A DNA stretch of 64,000 nucleotides from Moringa oleifera (GCA_021397835.1 JAJFZO010000896.1:3078501-3142500), one strand, 5' to 3'; numbered from the stretch's first letter, positions 21,720 through 34,662 are shown. Notes: generated by a model not told the origin, from the sequence alone. Numbers and translations are program-made.

Positions 21720-24000
21720 TGTCAACCAATTTTTACAAGTAGGATGATCCCATACCATTCAGAAATGCAACATCTATGTGGAGCACATGATAAATCATGC
21801 TTCAGTTAATTTCATAAAAAATTCGACAGCATATCCCTATAGTTCTTCAAGTACATGACTTATGTAGATACTTTTTAGTGTTTTTTTTCTTCAAATCAAA
21901 ACACCAATAAATATCCACTAGTATGTACTTGAAGAACAAAAGATACGTTACTCGAAATTCATTATGAAATAAAATGAATCAAGATTTATACATCATGTGC
22001 AATACATAAATATTGCATTTTTAAACTATCCAAACTGGACAATTAAAGAATTATAAATGAAAATTTTTATTTAATCAACATGTTATACACTGGACTATAA
22101 TAAAATATTCATTTATAATTTTAAAACAATATCTAATGTTATATTTACTAAGCATAATATGCTAACATTGCACACATAAATGGATTTTTTTACTAATTGG
22201 TGAAATAAATTTTAAATGTAAAATTGCACAAGTATAATTTAAATTTACATTAAATTAAAAAATCAATAAATAAAATTTTGTAAAAGAATAATGCTTACCT
22301 TAATGATGATTCCCAAATTAGCTTGCAATACTATCTTCTCCTGCAAAAACACAAATCATGTTTCAATAATATTTTTGCTAATTAACTTATTATTAATCAC
22401 AGTTACTAAAATTTTGAAGTTGTCAACTTTTTTAAGAAAAAATAAATATTAAAAAAATTGAAAATAAAAAGATCAACTTACTATATAAACCCACTTCTAA
22501 AGACCTTTGAATTAATGGTAATCTAAAAAATATATATATTTATTAAAGTATCTGCAAGAGTTTTGTCAATGACACAAACTAAACTATATTTACTAACAAA
22601 ACTCTAAATGAAATCAAATAATTAATAATATCATTCACAGATTGCAATTATAATCAGACTAAATTTAAATTTTTATTATATAAACAAAAAATAATAAAAT
22701 TTAATATTTTAATGATGTTAATCTTGGGCTTCTGCCCATATGAAATTGGGGATCATATAATAATCTCCTCTATTTAAACAAATTTCCCAAATTTGGTCAA
22801 TATCATTACCAATTTTTTTTTTATATAATGATGATCATTATGGATATTATTGCTATTTTATTTTTAATAATCGTTATAAAAATACACATACCATTATAAA
22901 ATCTCATAAAATTAAATTATTAAAATATTTTAATTAATACTCCTAATTTCATTTAATTATTGCTTTTTAAATGTAATAATCAAATAGCACACAAATGATA
23001 TGAAACAATAAATAACCAATCATCATTTCACATAAATTCTTTAGATAAATTTGTAAATCTTTACAATCTATAAGTTATGATATGTTTTAATTTATTATAA
23101 TCAATAATTATAATAATTGATTTAAATCCCATCTTATACTTCTTTTGTATTGTTAAAAACTTTTTCTCATGCTACCGTTATTCATGAAAAATAATATCAA
23201 TTGGGATATTTTTCTTTTTTATAGTGACATTTGATTTTTCAATGTCATAATATAAAGTTACTCAACATACTGGAAAAATATTTGTATAGGAACAAGTGGA
23301 TCGATGCAATTTTGTATTTATACATAAACAAAAAGTAAATGACTTGAAAATAAAGATATAAAAAGTTACAGATTCTTCCTCCTTGATTGTTACATATAAT
23401 ACTATTATTTGCTTAATACTTTATTTATAACATAATCCTAAATATTAAACCATGAGTATTTCATTTGTCTTTTACTTTAGATAATGATTTATCTCATGCT
23501 TAATTTAGACTGCATCATGGTTCGCTTGCTATTAAAAATTTTTTGAGAAGAAAACTTAAATTAAGGTCCACAAAGCTCCTTTTTGGTCATATTTGCTGGA
23601 GAAGAGCCATGCCAATAGCTGAAAAAAAAACAAAAAAACGTAAAAGTTGATACTAAGAAAAAGAAAAAAAAGTAATTATAAATTGGGGAGAAAAGATTAA
23701 TCCTACCAAAACTAAAAAAATATTTTAATCAGCTAGTTTTGAAACCCGGATAAAAGTAGAACCACATCTTCCTTTGTTGCAATTACTGAAGGCCAACATT
23801 TTAATCTGTTAGATCTAGAACCTCGATGGAAGTATAACCATGTCCAGATCTGAAACCCTAATGAAAGTAAAACCTTGCACCCAAATTTAAAACCTTCATC
23901 ATAAATCTAGAAACCCCAGCATAAATTACTCTTTTAGGGATGTATTAACTTTTTTCCTGTGAAGTGATGCTTATATGCATGCATGTGTGCTTGTATGCAT
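21720..24000. other. AT-rich sequence between CACTA-B and the gypsy relic
   Basis: No coding region is supported. The first part is probably the 5' leader/intron region of CACTA-B. From about 23700 there are phrases such as 'gaaaccctaatgaaagtaaaacc' that may be gypsy 3' or LTR debris. A run of alternating CATGCA/TGTATGC motifs lies at 23968-24014. No terminal repeat could be fixed. Confidence 0.4.
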
Positions 24001-24589
24001 GTAGGCATATATAATTATGTTGGTGTACCTTTTATATCTTTTTATACTTCTTAATCCATTAATCTTTTCTGATCCATTCGACTTTGCTAGCCTGGTGCTT
24101 ACAGCTTGCCCCATAAATAGATTTTGCCTCTAGGTATCTTAAAATCTTATAAGACTTCCTTGATGTCTTTGCTCTTCGGGGAACTCTGTCTTTTTTCTTT
24201 TTCTTTTCTCTTTATGTTTTCTTTTGGGTGTCTTTTCCCTTTATTTTAACTTTTTACCTTTTCTTTAATAGAATGCTCTCTACTGCCTTTGCCTAGCTTC
24301 ATATTGCATAATCAAACATGCCTTTGATCCCCATGCAACTTGATTCAAAGAAATTCAATTTTTGGATGCATACATAAGGCTAAAGGATATTTGAATAGAA
24401 AATTTTGCCAAATGGCTTTCATAAGATTCAAGGTTGATTTATATTAAAGTAGAGGAGATATCATTCTCGTGGTGTTTAATTCATTTTATCAATGACCATC
24501 TCAATCTTTCATTTCCATGGATCCATTTTCTTGAAAGAAGAAATGATTCAAATGCCTCTATCCATCATTAAAATTCACATGACACATAG

Positions 24590-24990
24590 TACTTCTTCAC
24601 TGTGTTTGAATTTAAAGGATTAGGAAGCTTTTACCCATCCATTTTTGTTAGAATCAATACTTTGCTAGGAAAGGCTCTCTTCATAACCTATGGACCTTGC
24701 ATGTTCAGCACCCATTTGCATCTTAGATTGGAGAGATTATTTGAAATTCTCTTTAATATCAGGTCATTTTCTTTGAAGCTTCTAAGATATAGTTTTCTAT
24801 TATAAGTCCTTTCCATTCTTTCCTAGTACATTTAGTCGTGACTACCAACTTTAATCTTTTCTCATCAATAAGGTTGAGCTGTTCATATCTGGCTTGAACC
24901 CCATTTCACTTCATCTAAATGTGCCTCCTTCAGCACCTAAAGTGATGGTATTTCCAGTTCCACTAATAGTATAAGATAGATACAGCATCA
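24590..24990 (-). pseudogene. Gypsy integrase C-terminal fragment
   Basis: On the minus strand recognisable pieces include LEIPSLRVLKEA-like sequence and a tail matching the standard ending GKW-x-GPYVV-x-AF ... LTNMDGEELPNPVNS-x-KKYY (here CKWVLNMQGP, KRAF, MDG-stop-KLPNP, KKYYV). Stops replace Gly/Glu or similar positions. The zinc-binding and DDE parts further right (25000-25500) are too decayed to place residues. Confidence 0.7.
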
Positions 24991-26199
24991 ATCTCGTATA
25001 CTAGAGCATATGGGGTTGCCTTAGTCGATGTTCTTATTGAATTCATGTAGGTGTACAAAGCTCATACAAGCATCTCATGTCAATCTTTATATGTCATTAT
25101 CATCTTTTGTATAATTCGCTTGATATTCTTGTTAGCTCCTTTGACTGTCTTATTTATTTCGATTAGTATGTAGAAAAATTATGATGTCGGATTTTGAACC
25201 ACTAACATACCTTTTCCATGGCTTTATTGTTCACATTCTTGACGTTATCTGAGATGATCTTCTCTTGTGGGCCATATCGATAAATTATCTCTTTTAAAAA
25301 AACTTAATTACTACTAATTCATCACTTATGGAGATGATCGCGCTTTCATCCACTTCATGAAATAATCTATGAACACAATATAGATTTATGTTCATGAAAA
25401 ACTTCTAGGACAATTAATCCAATCACATTGAATCTCTACAGTGAAAATGGCCATAAAGCATTTATCATGTATAATTTAGATGATGGGATATGGATTTTAT
25501 CTACATAAATCTAGCATTTATGACATTTTCATATGTATCATATATAGTCTCCCTCCATTGTTAGCCGATAATAATGTGTGTGCATTATCTACTGGGCCAT
25601 CATTAGACTATTTACATATATACCACAAACCCCTTCATGTATATCTTTCAACATTCTCTGGGGGTCTTCTACATCTATGCATTTGACAAGTGTCTAATTA
25701 AAATTTTGTCTATATAGTATCTCTTTATTTGCTAAAAAATCCATAGCTACTCTTCTTAATATATGTTGCCTTTTTTTATTGCATTTTTCTAGATATAACC
25801 GCTCTTTGAGGAATTTTTGACTGTCATAGTACTTTGACATTTCATCTTTTCTTTTTTTATCATAACACAATAGGCAAGCGTTTATCTTATGCTCATTTCC
25901 ATAGGCATGATGTTTTCGAGATCATTTATTTAAAACATTTTCTCCTACGTAGCTAATGCATCAATTATATGATTTTCTTCTCATGGGCGATATTGAAATT
26001 GTATTTGTTTGAAATTGGTTAATAACTCTTGTATCAATTCGTAATATTTCAACAACTTAGGATTTTTAACCATTCATTCTCCTTTTATTTCATAAATCAC
26101 TAGGGCAAAGTCTTTACAAATTAACATCTAATTTTCTTATTCCTTTCTCAACTGCCACCTTCAACCCATTATGCATGCTTCATATTCTATTACATGGTT

Positions 26200-26640
26200 G
26201 TAGAATGAAAGTCTAGGCTAGTAACAAATGTATAATATTGCCTCTTAAAAGATCTTAATATGGCTTTTATTCCATGATCTAAGGTGTTTAATGCTCTGTC
26301 GAGGTATATTTTGCCACTTGATTAACATTTTTTGCATTATCAATTGCATTTATGCTATTCACTAGATCTTTATCTAGAAACTCAAAATTGATAGGTTAAT
26401 AATCATCACTTGCCATGTCTACTAAGAATTTGGAATTTGCACTTCCTTTGATTACTTTCTATGGCACATAGGCCAAATCATATTTTGATAGGGGTACTTG
26501 CCATCTTGCTAATCTTTTAGATAGTGATAGTTTTTGACATAGATGTTTTATTAAAAGGAGCTTTGCTATGACATATATTGTGCGGCTCATTAAATACAGC
26601 CTTAGTTTATGAGCAGCCTTGCCAAAGCACAATAGATTTT
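26200..26640 (-). pseudogene. Gypsy RNase H region fragment
   Basis: The minus strand reads AAHKLRLYLMSRTIYVIAK and then RLARWQVPLSKYDLAYVP, the well-known end of the plant gypsy RT/RNase H region (LARWQ-LLSEYDI-Y). It is followed by a VIKGSA motif and decayed sequence. Several stops are present. Confidence 0.75.
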
Positions 26641-26999
26641 CTCAATTGACGAGTCCTTATAGTTTGTAAACTTTTTGCTCAAATAATATATCACTTGTTC
26701 CTTTTCTTTTATATCATCTCATTGTGCTATAACATAACCTAAGGGCCTCGTATAGATGGATAAATATAATATTAATGGCTTCCCTTGAATTGGTGGCATT
26801 AATGCTGGCGGATTCGACAAGTACCTCTTAATCTTATCAAAGGCTATCAAGTATTCCTTATCTCATTCTCTTAGATAATGCTTTTTCAAAAGCTCAAATA
26901 TCAAAGCACATGCCTTTGTTAATTATGATATGAACTTTGACACATACTTTAATCACTTGAGGAAACCTCTCACTTCTTTCACCATCTTCAGAAGTGGTA

Positions 27000-27430
27000 A
27001 TTCTTATATAGCTTTGACCTTACATGGGTTAATCTTGCTCCTTTTCTCATTGACAATGAACCCAACAACTTCCCTAATTTAACTCCCAAAAGTACATTCA
27101 CAAGGATTCAACTGAAGCTTATATTGCTTGAGCCTCTCAAACAATCTTTGAGATCCTCTATGTGGTCTTCATCTTTTTAAGATTTGGCAATTATATCATC
27201 CACATAGACCTCTTTTGATTTATGCATCATGTCATGTATGAAGTTATCATGGCCCTTCAGTATGTTGCCTTGCATTTTTTAAGTCAAACAACATCACCCT
27301 ATGACAAAAAGTCCCCCATAAAGTAATGAACATTATCTTTTTCATGTCCTTTGGTGTCATTAATATTTGGTTATAACTGGAGTACTCATCCATAAATGAG
27401 GGCAAAGAAAACTTCACAGTGTTATCCACG
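27000..27430 (-). pseudogene. Gypsy reverse transcriptase fragment with YVDD
   Basis: The open frame 27247-27429 contains FMDEYSSYNQI and ITLWGTFCHRVMLFDLKNA, the RT palm strands of Ty3-gypsy. It continues in another frame to KEVYVDDIIAKS, the catalytic YVDD box, near 27200, and then SGKLLGS-like thumb sequence. It is interrupted by shifts and by stops. Confidence 0.82.
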
Positions 27431-28639
27431 AGTCTATTTATGTGAGGTGTAGGAAAATTTCCTTTTTAGGCTTGCTTTAATCAAATCTTGATAGTTGATG
27501 CATATCTATACTCGAGCTATTAGTACTATATTAATGACCCATTTTGGTTATTTGGCAACTTATGTACTTCCTCTTTGATTTTTAATATAGTGTTTAATTT
27601 CATTCTTCTTAGCTTTTGTTAAACTAGTGGAAAAACTAATTTCAAGGGTAATCTATGATCAATAATGTTTCTGTCAATGCTTAGCATGTTTGTGTAAGGT
27701 TAGGTAAAATTATTACTATTTTCTTTTAGATACTATGCTATCTCTTCACCTCTAGAGATACTATCATTCCAATCTTAATCTCTTTTTGATTTTCTTCTAT
27801 ACCCAAGTTTACAATCTCAGTCTCTTCCTAATGAGGTATAATTCTTTTCTTCTATTTTCAATTGCTTAGCCAACTTTGGTGGTATCTTAATCTCTTCATC
27901 TTCTTCACTTTCAAATTCATCTGAGAAACTATGCTATCCTAAATATTACAATTTTCATTGTTTAATTCCTTGAACATAATAATGTTATACTTTATTGGCA
28001 TGAAGAATTTTGGAATATGATGATAATGGATATGCCATGGACAAAACAGAATGGAATGAAATGGATTTGAAAAGGGAACATTTATTGATAATAATTCAGA
28101 GAAAATTACATTTCTTCTTTTTGTTTACAATAGGGACATCGACCTTCGTTCAATTACGTAATCGAAAACTGCAAGGGTTTAAGAAAATCCCTAAATTTTT
28201 AATTTTGTCCTCTTTCTTGATCATGTTTACCTCCAATTATGAGAATTGATAACTTGGCTAACATCCTTTAAAGAACAAAAATACCAAGAGTCTCGTAATT
28301 TTTCTGCCACCCAACGAATAGAAAAGTTATGGCCGAAGTTTTGCAATGATTGACTTTCGTTCCACCTTAATCTTCCTAACGTTCTCTTCTTCTTTCTTCG
28401 TTCTTCTTTTCTTTTTCCTTTTGAGTAGGCTGATACCTGAGGCCCCAACATTATATATCAGTCAACAGCTCTAAGCCTATGATTACCCCTTGCAAATCTT
28501 TGCCTAGGTCTTTTACCACTTGGAACCTTCTCCCTATTTCTTGCTCAATTTGACATTTCATATTTGTTGATAACTTGAGGGGCTTTCATCAGTGAATTCA
28601 ATAGCATTTATGAACTCCATTGTTCAAGAAGCACTTTAT

Positions 28640-29090
28640 TCTTTATCACGCATTTTAATATAAAGGAAGTCCTTGGTTATAGTTACTATGATACCTTTTT
28701 TTTTTGTGAATTTTACTAACCAATCTTCCATCACCAGTTTGACCTTAGTAGAGAGTTAACGGTTCAACCCCAACCATGTGACTGTGTGGCCTTTTCACTA
28801 ATATATTAAAAGAGGTTAGAATGTTCATCACTTGAAATTCAATATCATACATGAACGATCCAATTTTTATTGATAAATCGATTGTCCTCTAAATCTCCAT
28901 ACAATTGCCATTAAAAGCTCTAATTAACATGGCACTACCATGTTGAACAATGCCTTGGGTCAATGGGCAGTCATTCTAATGTCTAAGATGGCATCACATT
29001 TATTAATGACCCATTATTGATGAACACACAAGAAATGGTATTGGTCGTTATACATTGTCGAAATATATAGAGCTTTTATTGACCCTTTAG
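28640..29090 (-). pseudogene. Gypsy aspartic protease region fragment
   Basis: The minus strand carries FINNGSLINVMPS, where the family has V-L-I-D-N-G-S-S-LN; the catalytic Asp is Asn here. AFNGN, DLSIKIGSFMYDIEFQVMN and RPHSHMVGVEP follow, the conserved run after the protease in plant gypsy pol. Confidence 0.72.
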
Positions 29091-29612
29091 CTTTCGGTGA
29101 TAATTCACCATCAAAGAATATGATGAAATTATGGGACATGATGTGGCTGCATAGATCTTCATCCTATCACTAGAGATTTGTGGGGGCACATAGACATTCT
29201 TGAATACATCCAATAGGATGTGTTAATGTGCTTTCGAAATTAGAATTAGCACTAACTTTGATATTTTGGTAGGTATCTTTTGTAATTGATCAATGAATGT
29301 TCGTTATGCTTGATGAATTTCAAGAATTCCATGGCATCTTCTTCCATGTTCAACCTGGTTGTTTCTTTTTTTTCTCTTTGCTTTCTCAACATTTTTTGCT
29401 TTCTTTACGACCTCTTTCATCTTCTAGATCGCATCCTTGCTTTCTTTAGCAGGGCCATAACACCTCATGTTCCTTATTGTTTGAGCTAACCTGTAATGTT
29501 TTCCACTTCTTTATTGAAATTTGTGGTTTAGTAATTCTAAGGGATTACTTGGTTCAATTTGTAAGGGTAAGGTGATGTTGCCCTTACTACCACCTTAGGC
29601 TTTCCAGCATGA

Positions 29613-29646
29613 CTTTCTTTTCTTTTCTTTTCTTTTCTTTTCTTAT
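29613..29646. repeat. (TTTTC)n microsatellite
   Basis: About seven consecutive TTTTC/TCTTT pentamers lie within gypsy-derived sequence. Confidence 0.85.
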
Positions 29647-29759
29647 GGTGGTAGGCCTTTGATCTTTAACACGAGTGGTTTATGGTACATCATTATTACA
29701 ACCTCTTCCTTTTCCATGATTATTTTCAGCATATTCATTTGATGAACCAAGAAGGGATT

Positions 29760-29870
29760 ACTTCTAGCACTAGGTTCCTACTCAATCTCAAAGGATGGAT
29801 TGCCATTGTTAATGCGTGATTGTACCTTATACTTAAAGGTGAAGTAGTTTTTTATGCTATGCATTGTTGC
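29760..29870 (-). pseudogene. Gypsy gag/protease linker fragment
   Basis: The minus-strand frame 30098-29778 ends with YHYEATMHSIKNYFTFKYK and INNGNPSFEIE. These resemble the His/Cys-rich linker before the gypsy protease (C-x-YH-x-GHS-x-NC-x-LK). The usual cysteines are lost. The upstream gag body is not recognisable. Confidence 0.55.
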
Positions 29871-30479
29871 CTCGTAATGGTATATACGGGTGGCAGTAAG
29901 AATACACCATCTTAGAATGATGGTTGTAAAGGCCTTATGAACATTGGAGCCTGTCACAATAAAGGCCATGGATTGGTTACCCTTGAGGTGAGGAGAAATT
30001 CTTGTTTTAATTTGTTGATTTGATTTAAAAATCAATGAATCTTGAAATTCACTTTGGTCGACTTTTGGATAAAAATCTAAGAGAATAAGAGCCACCATTA
30101 ATCTTTTATTAAGATGTGAATGACCATCGAAATTAATTTTGTCTTTTCAAAAATATTTTTTAAGAAAAGGAACCTAAAGAAATGCAAAAGAAAGATTTAA
30201 CACAATGGTTAAATTTCCCTAAAAAAATATGAGTTCGTAAGTCGGTTACATATAAGGTAGGATTAGCACATTCACAAATGTCTTAAATTAGTACTAGTTA
30301 AACAAAAATGTTTTTTTTTTGTCAAGTGATGTGAAAAAAGACTCAAAATTGATTCCCCAATTGATCGATCATGGACCCATCGTGAAGGTTGGTCATGATC
30401 TACGAGGATAGCCTAAAAAAAGGCCAAGATTTGCCTATCCACTCTTTCTACTAGAATGTTTGTAAGAAATTTAGGATTT

Positions 30480-32464
30480 CTTCCTCTCAGCTCATGCCTA
30501 ACTCGTGGTGTTGTATGCTTGTTTTCGCCTTCAAAATCAAGTCCATGGACTACACAGATTTCTCTATTGTTCTTTTTATCAAAATTTTTAAATTAAAGGC
30601 CAATAAGGATGACAAGAATTCAAAATTTAAGTTCTACTATTTTGCTAATGATAGCTCAAAGTTGGTTTCCAAAAGCCTTCCATCGAACAACGAGGGTTGG
30701 GCTAAAAAATATTTTTGGGTCTCTTAAACCAAAATGTATCCATAACTAAACACTTGGACTGAGCCCTATATAAAAGTCTATAATAAAAAAGCCCATCTCA
30801 ATCTTATGTAAATCTTCAAATCCTTTTGTCACAAAAGAAGCATAGATAGCTTTAAAGTCCATATTAATAATGATAGGATGTCTATAGTTAGAGCCACTAG
30901 GTCTTAGTATAAAACCTTTAGATTTGATAAAACCTCCATGTCAGCCAGTGAAGTCTTGAACTCAGGCACTAAGGAAGAACCTAACTCACCCTCTTCAGAA
31001 AACCCTGAAGTCCGCACTTTTGAGCTAAACCTTGTCTAGCTCCTGAAGACGAGGTAAACTTCGATGAGGGGCAGGTAGCCATACCACTTTCTTCACTAAG
31101 TCTTGTACACGAATAGGGTCCCCCTTATGAGGGGCAAGCAATTCAACCACTCACTTCACCAAGTTCATTCCCTGATAAGGGGGTTTAACCCAATGAGAGA
31201 TTAAAGCCTCAAACTCTAAGTCGCTCATCTCCTTGTGTGGCCTTCAGGGTTGATACCACATCAAATCTTAGTCTTTATTTTTCTTCAACTTTTGAGTAGT
31301 TTCTTGTTCTTCATGCTTATTATTGACTAGATTTTTTTTGTTTTATAATCTTGTAGAAATGGGTCCTATATCATAACCCGAGGATCAGTTATGAGAAGCA
31401 ATGGACATGGCCTGGGGTAAGCATGTTGTTAGAGGAAGTTATGCCCTTACAGCTCTTGCTAGAGTCCAACAGAGGGGTCGATCCTCACGAACTGGCCCAA
31501 AGAGGGAAACAGTTAGTGCTAGTCCAAAAAGCGGTGCTAATGTGATTAAAAAGGGGAAAATGATGGCTATTGCTTCCCTAGCCATCATTAAAGGAATAAG
31601 TGGAGACAAGGGAAGCCACTTGAAGGATCAAAGGTTGATGGATGCTTGGAGGTGTCATTGGGTGAACCAAAGCCTCTCTTTTTAAAGGAAAAGCTCATGT
31701 CAGAATGGAATGTCTTGGTCAAAGGCTCCTTAGACAAATCAAGCTTGGTTCAAAAGAGGTTCATAAAGTTTGTTCTTCCCTAAGACATGAGGCGATTAGA
31801 GGGGTAGAACAATAATCTCTTTTTGAATCATACAATGCTCTACTTTTTTTTTTTCTCTGTTACTTTCTTATAACATAATTGCAGACTTTCTAACTTGTAT
31901 TTTTTTTAGTTGTAGTTTGCCCAAAGATTAGTAGTACTTATCAATAAGTACAGCCATACCAATGTTAACCTTTAACACTTCATGAAGGAGGCTGAAGTTA
32001 CTAATGAGTTAGTTGCTAATTTCATAAACGAAGTCCATGCCTACATAGCTAAAACTGAAAGGGCAAAGAGTCTCTTCACAAATGCTAAAAGAAAGGTAGA
32101 TGAGAAGAAGTTAAGGCTGGCTTAACTGGAGGCCAATGATGAAGCCAAGATAAGCATGGAAAAAATGAGGTTATCGTGCACTATTTGGAGGAGATAAAAG
32201 TAGCTTTGGAGAAAGCCTAATCTCATGCCGTAAACGAATTTTGGATGACATATGTATACCAGACTTGGATCTATCATAAGTAAAGGTGACCCCTCCATCT
32301 CGTTACTTAATTCCAAAGATTTAAAGGTTTCCCTTGATGATCTAAAAGAAAGGACTAAGAGGCCCATGGATGAAGGGATATCTATTACCACTCCTAGAGG
32401 CCAAACTCTAGTTGCACCCTCGACTCCCAATGTAGCTGATGTTACAGCCTATCCTAAGCCTTAG
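30480..32464 (+). pseudogene. Transposase_28-like coiled-coil ORF, copy 1
   Basis: Plus-strand fragments match the family annotated as putative gypsy-type transposon protein (PF04195-like). The N-terminal part reads LFIKIFKLKANKDDKNSKF then YYFANDSSKLVSKSLPSN (30560-30690). A spliced middle follows, with acceptor-like tcttgtag at 31356. The coiled-coil part at 31980-32200 reads MKEAEVTNELVANFINEV and KRKVDEKKLRLA, and a tail runs to 32464. Several stops are present. Its orientation is opposite to the neighbouring gypsy pol fragments, as expected for the antisense extra ORF of Tat-lineage elements. Copies 2 and 3 are at 39000-39400 and 50764-58460. Confidence 0.6.
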
Positions 32465-32779
32465 ACTTTGCACTTTTTCTTTGTTTTTTTGTTTCTTCTT
32501 ATGATATACAAACTCTTTCTCATAGATATTGATCAATTAATCTTTTACCACTATCTTAACTTTTTGGTGGAGAATAGAACAGACTGCCCTTACCATGTGG
32601 ATCTATGGCCTTCAGAGGAAAATGTTGAAAGAAGCACGGATGTCCATGATCTAAAATTTTGTGTCAAAGACAAACAGCCTTATCTTCAAAGGTAGATCAT
32701 GGTCCCTTGAACTTTGGCTCTATTCATGTCAAAAGTTCTTATCGACATTGCTACAATATGATAAATAAAGGTTAGGTTG

Positions 32780-33060
32780 ATGGAGGCACTTTAAGGTGCA
32801 AGCAGGCATGATGTTTATTAAGGACCTCTTATTATTAAAACTTAAGAGATAGTATGCCCCTTATATATGGTCGTGACATAAACAACCTTTATGGAACCTT
32901 GCCCTTTTGAAAGGAGTTCACCATTAGAGAAAGTGAGGAAATTATGAGTTGTGATGTGATTACAAAGGTACTACAGCCTTTCAGTTGAAATTTTGAGTGG
33001 TACATACATGTTCTTCAGTGGAGGCTTGATTAGTTTTCTTGTTAAATTATAGAGACTTGA
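32780..33060 (-). pseudogene. Second gypsy protease fragment
   Basis: The minus strand reads GELLSKGQGSIKVVYVTT then YKGHTIS-stop-VLI. This matches the pre-protease segment of plant gypsy pol (ELP-EG-GH-KALHI ... SRVLIDNGS) and is alignable at DNA level with 29080-29200. It lies just beyond the Transposase_28-like ORF, so that ORF sits between gypsy-derived blocks. Confidence 0.6.
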
Positions 33061-33104
33061 ACTTTGGTGATATAATTAAGCCGATTACCATATTCAGACC
33101 AAAA

Positions 33105-33180
33105 TATTGATCGTAGTAGCCCGTTTCTCTTGTTCCAAGGATCTTAGCAGATCGTAGTAGCCTGTTTCTCTTATTTGAAG
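33105..33180 (+). repeat. Direct repeat of about 42 bp
   Basis: 'gatcgtagtagcc[cy]gtttctctt' occurs at about 33110 and 33152 with similar following bases ('gttccaaggat' / 'atttgaaggat'). It is a short tandem duplication just left of CACTA-C. Confidence 0.7.
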
Positions 33181-33539
33181 GATTTTTCTTATTTAGTTAA
33201 CCATTCTATCTTAGCCAAAAGTTCTTGTAAAATAAAAAAATTTAAAAATAGTGACACAATATAGCGATTGATTTTGTCAATTGCTAAATAATGACAGAAT
33301 AATGGAAGATTTATTACAGAATGAAAATTTTATTATAGCGACAGAATAATGACAGATTAGCGACACACATTAACGACAGACACTATCTTTGTCATTAAAT
33401 TTATTTTTAATTCATTTATTTTAATTTTTAATCAACTTAAAAACAGATTAGCGATCAAATTTTAATCGATAGCTAATCAAGATCTAACGACTATAAGGCT
33501 TCGGTTACTATGCAGGTAATGCAGTCTAGCGATCACCCC

Positions 33540-34560
33540 ATGGGCAGTCGCGAAGGCTGTAAGCTTACTGCCTTTGGAGGAAGCCATGGCCACAAACTTA
33601 ATTGTTGCCATCGAAGCCAGCAAGTTGGCCACCTTCAGAGGTAGTCATGCATGGCCCCCAACTTACTGCCATCAAAGGCAGCCATGCATGGCCGCCATAA
33701 AAGCAAGCTGGTGACCAGCTTACTGCCTTCGAAAGCACCATGCATGGCCACTGATCGGGTAAGCAGCAAGTTGTCAGCACAAGCAAGCTGGCAGCCAGCT
33801 TGCTGCCTTCGAAGACAGCCATGCATCGCTGCGAGCTTGCTGCCTTAATTCGAAGGTGGACATGCATGGGCGCTGCCATGGCAGCCATGATCATTGAAGG
33901 TAATTGCGATGGCCACGAACGAGGCAACTATGGCTCTTAAGGTGGCAGCCATGGTTGTGAAAGTAGACATGGCCTTCGAAGGTAGCCACCATGGCCATGA
34001 AGGAAGAAGCCATAGTTGCCCACGAAAGCAGCCATGGCGCCCATGAAGACAACCACGAGGGCCACGAAGGTAGCCACAGCACCCGTGAAGGTAACTACAG
34101 CCACCCACAAAGGTAGCCATAATCGCTCACGAAGGCAACCACGGTTGCCCATGAAGGCAACATCGGTTGCCCACAAAGGTAGCCACGGCCTTCGAAGGCG
34201 ACTGCCATGGCCTTCGGAGGTGGCAGCGATGGCCATCGTAATAACAAAGGCAACAATAGCTGCTGCAAAAGCCTCCATACGTGGCTGCGAAGGCAGCCAT
34301 GGCTGCCCCAAAAGCCTCCATGCATGGTTGTGAAGGTAGCCATGGTCGTCGCCAAAGTGTACATGCATGGCCGTAATGGCAACCATGGCCTTCGAAGGTG
34401 GCAGTGATGGCTGCTGCGAAAGCATCCATGCACAGCCTCAAAGGCAGCCATGGCCTTCGAAGTTGGCAGCTATGGCCTTATAAGGTGGTAGCCATGGCTG
34501 CTACAAAAGCACCCATGCATGGCCTCGAAAGCGACAGCCATGGTCGCAAAGGCATTATTG
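33540..34560. repeat. GC-rich degenerate minisatellite
   Basis: About 1 kb of imperfect repeats is built from 'gccatggc', 'cttcgaagg', 'gaaggtagcca' and 'gcatgg' blocks in units of roughly 20-50 bp. It is strikingly GC-rich beside its AT-rich neighbours. Because the units lack stop codons, open frames of 60-160 codons occur in several frames on both strands; these are by-products and are not called as genes. It lies between the subterminal region and the promoter of CACTA-C. Confidence 0.85.
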
Positions 34561-34662
34561 TGTTTGCTTGATTTTACTTTCACAGTGGAAGCAATGACGG
34601 ACTGCACTTCGATCACTTGATTTCACTTCTAGCGACCGCCACTTACTTTCGTCGTTAAGTGC

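Larger units (their letters stand above)
9892..21720 (-). mobile_element. CACTA-B: TNP2-type CACTA (right end not found)
   Basis: The left terminus CACTATAATAAAATA at 9892 is followed, across the copia insertion, by an array of 'ttcacagttcta..actgtgaa' subterminal repeats (13733-14220). The coding region then runs on the minus strand: a Transposase_24/Ulp1 gene (15004-17830) and a TNP2 transposase (about 18360-21656). This order, transposase at the 5' end and Ulp1 at the 3' end next to the terminal repeats, matches CACTA-D. No matching right terminus or array is seen beyond 21.7 kb. A weak candidate '...ttttatagtg' ends at 23226, but its flanks (gag/aca) do not match and no array lies beside it. 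The end coordinate is therefore only the edge of coding evidence. Confidence 0.8.
24000..30300 (-). mobile_element. Decayed Ty3-gypsy retrotransposon (pol on minus strand)
   Basis: Pol fragments appear on the minus strand in the correct 5'-to-3' order from right to left: gag/protease linker (29870-29760), protease (29090-28640), reverse transcriptase (27430-27000), RNase H/connection (26640-26200) and integrase C-terminus (24990-24590). Nearly every segment has stops or shifts. No LTR pair could be defined. Sequence at 30000-30300 is repeated at 49190-49480, which marks a family leader region. A stretch at 28020-28460 does not fit gypsy coding sequence and may be an insertion. It is long dead. 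Confidence 0.85.

Noticed and set aside
23171..23226. Possible right terminus of CACTA-B (...ttttatagtg)
   Set aside because: Flanking bases do not give a 3-bp duplication (gag versus aca) and no subterminal repeats lie beside it.
23968..24014. Alternating CATGCA/TGTATGC run as possible seed RY-type or Z-DNA element
   Set aside because: It lies in decayed transposon DNA with no gene nearby; a chance simple repeat is more likely.
33598..34451. Several open frames of 60-162 codons on both strands
   Set aside because: They arise from the stop-poor minisatellite; many frames are open at once and none has a recognisable domain.
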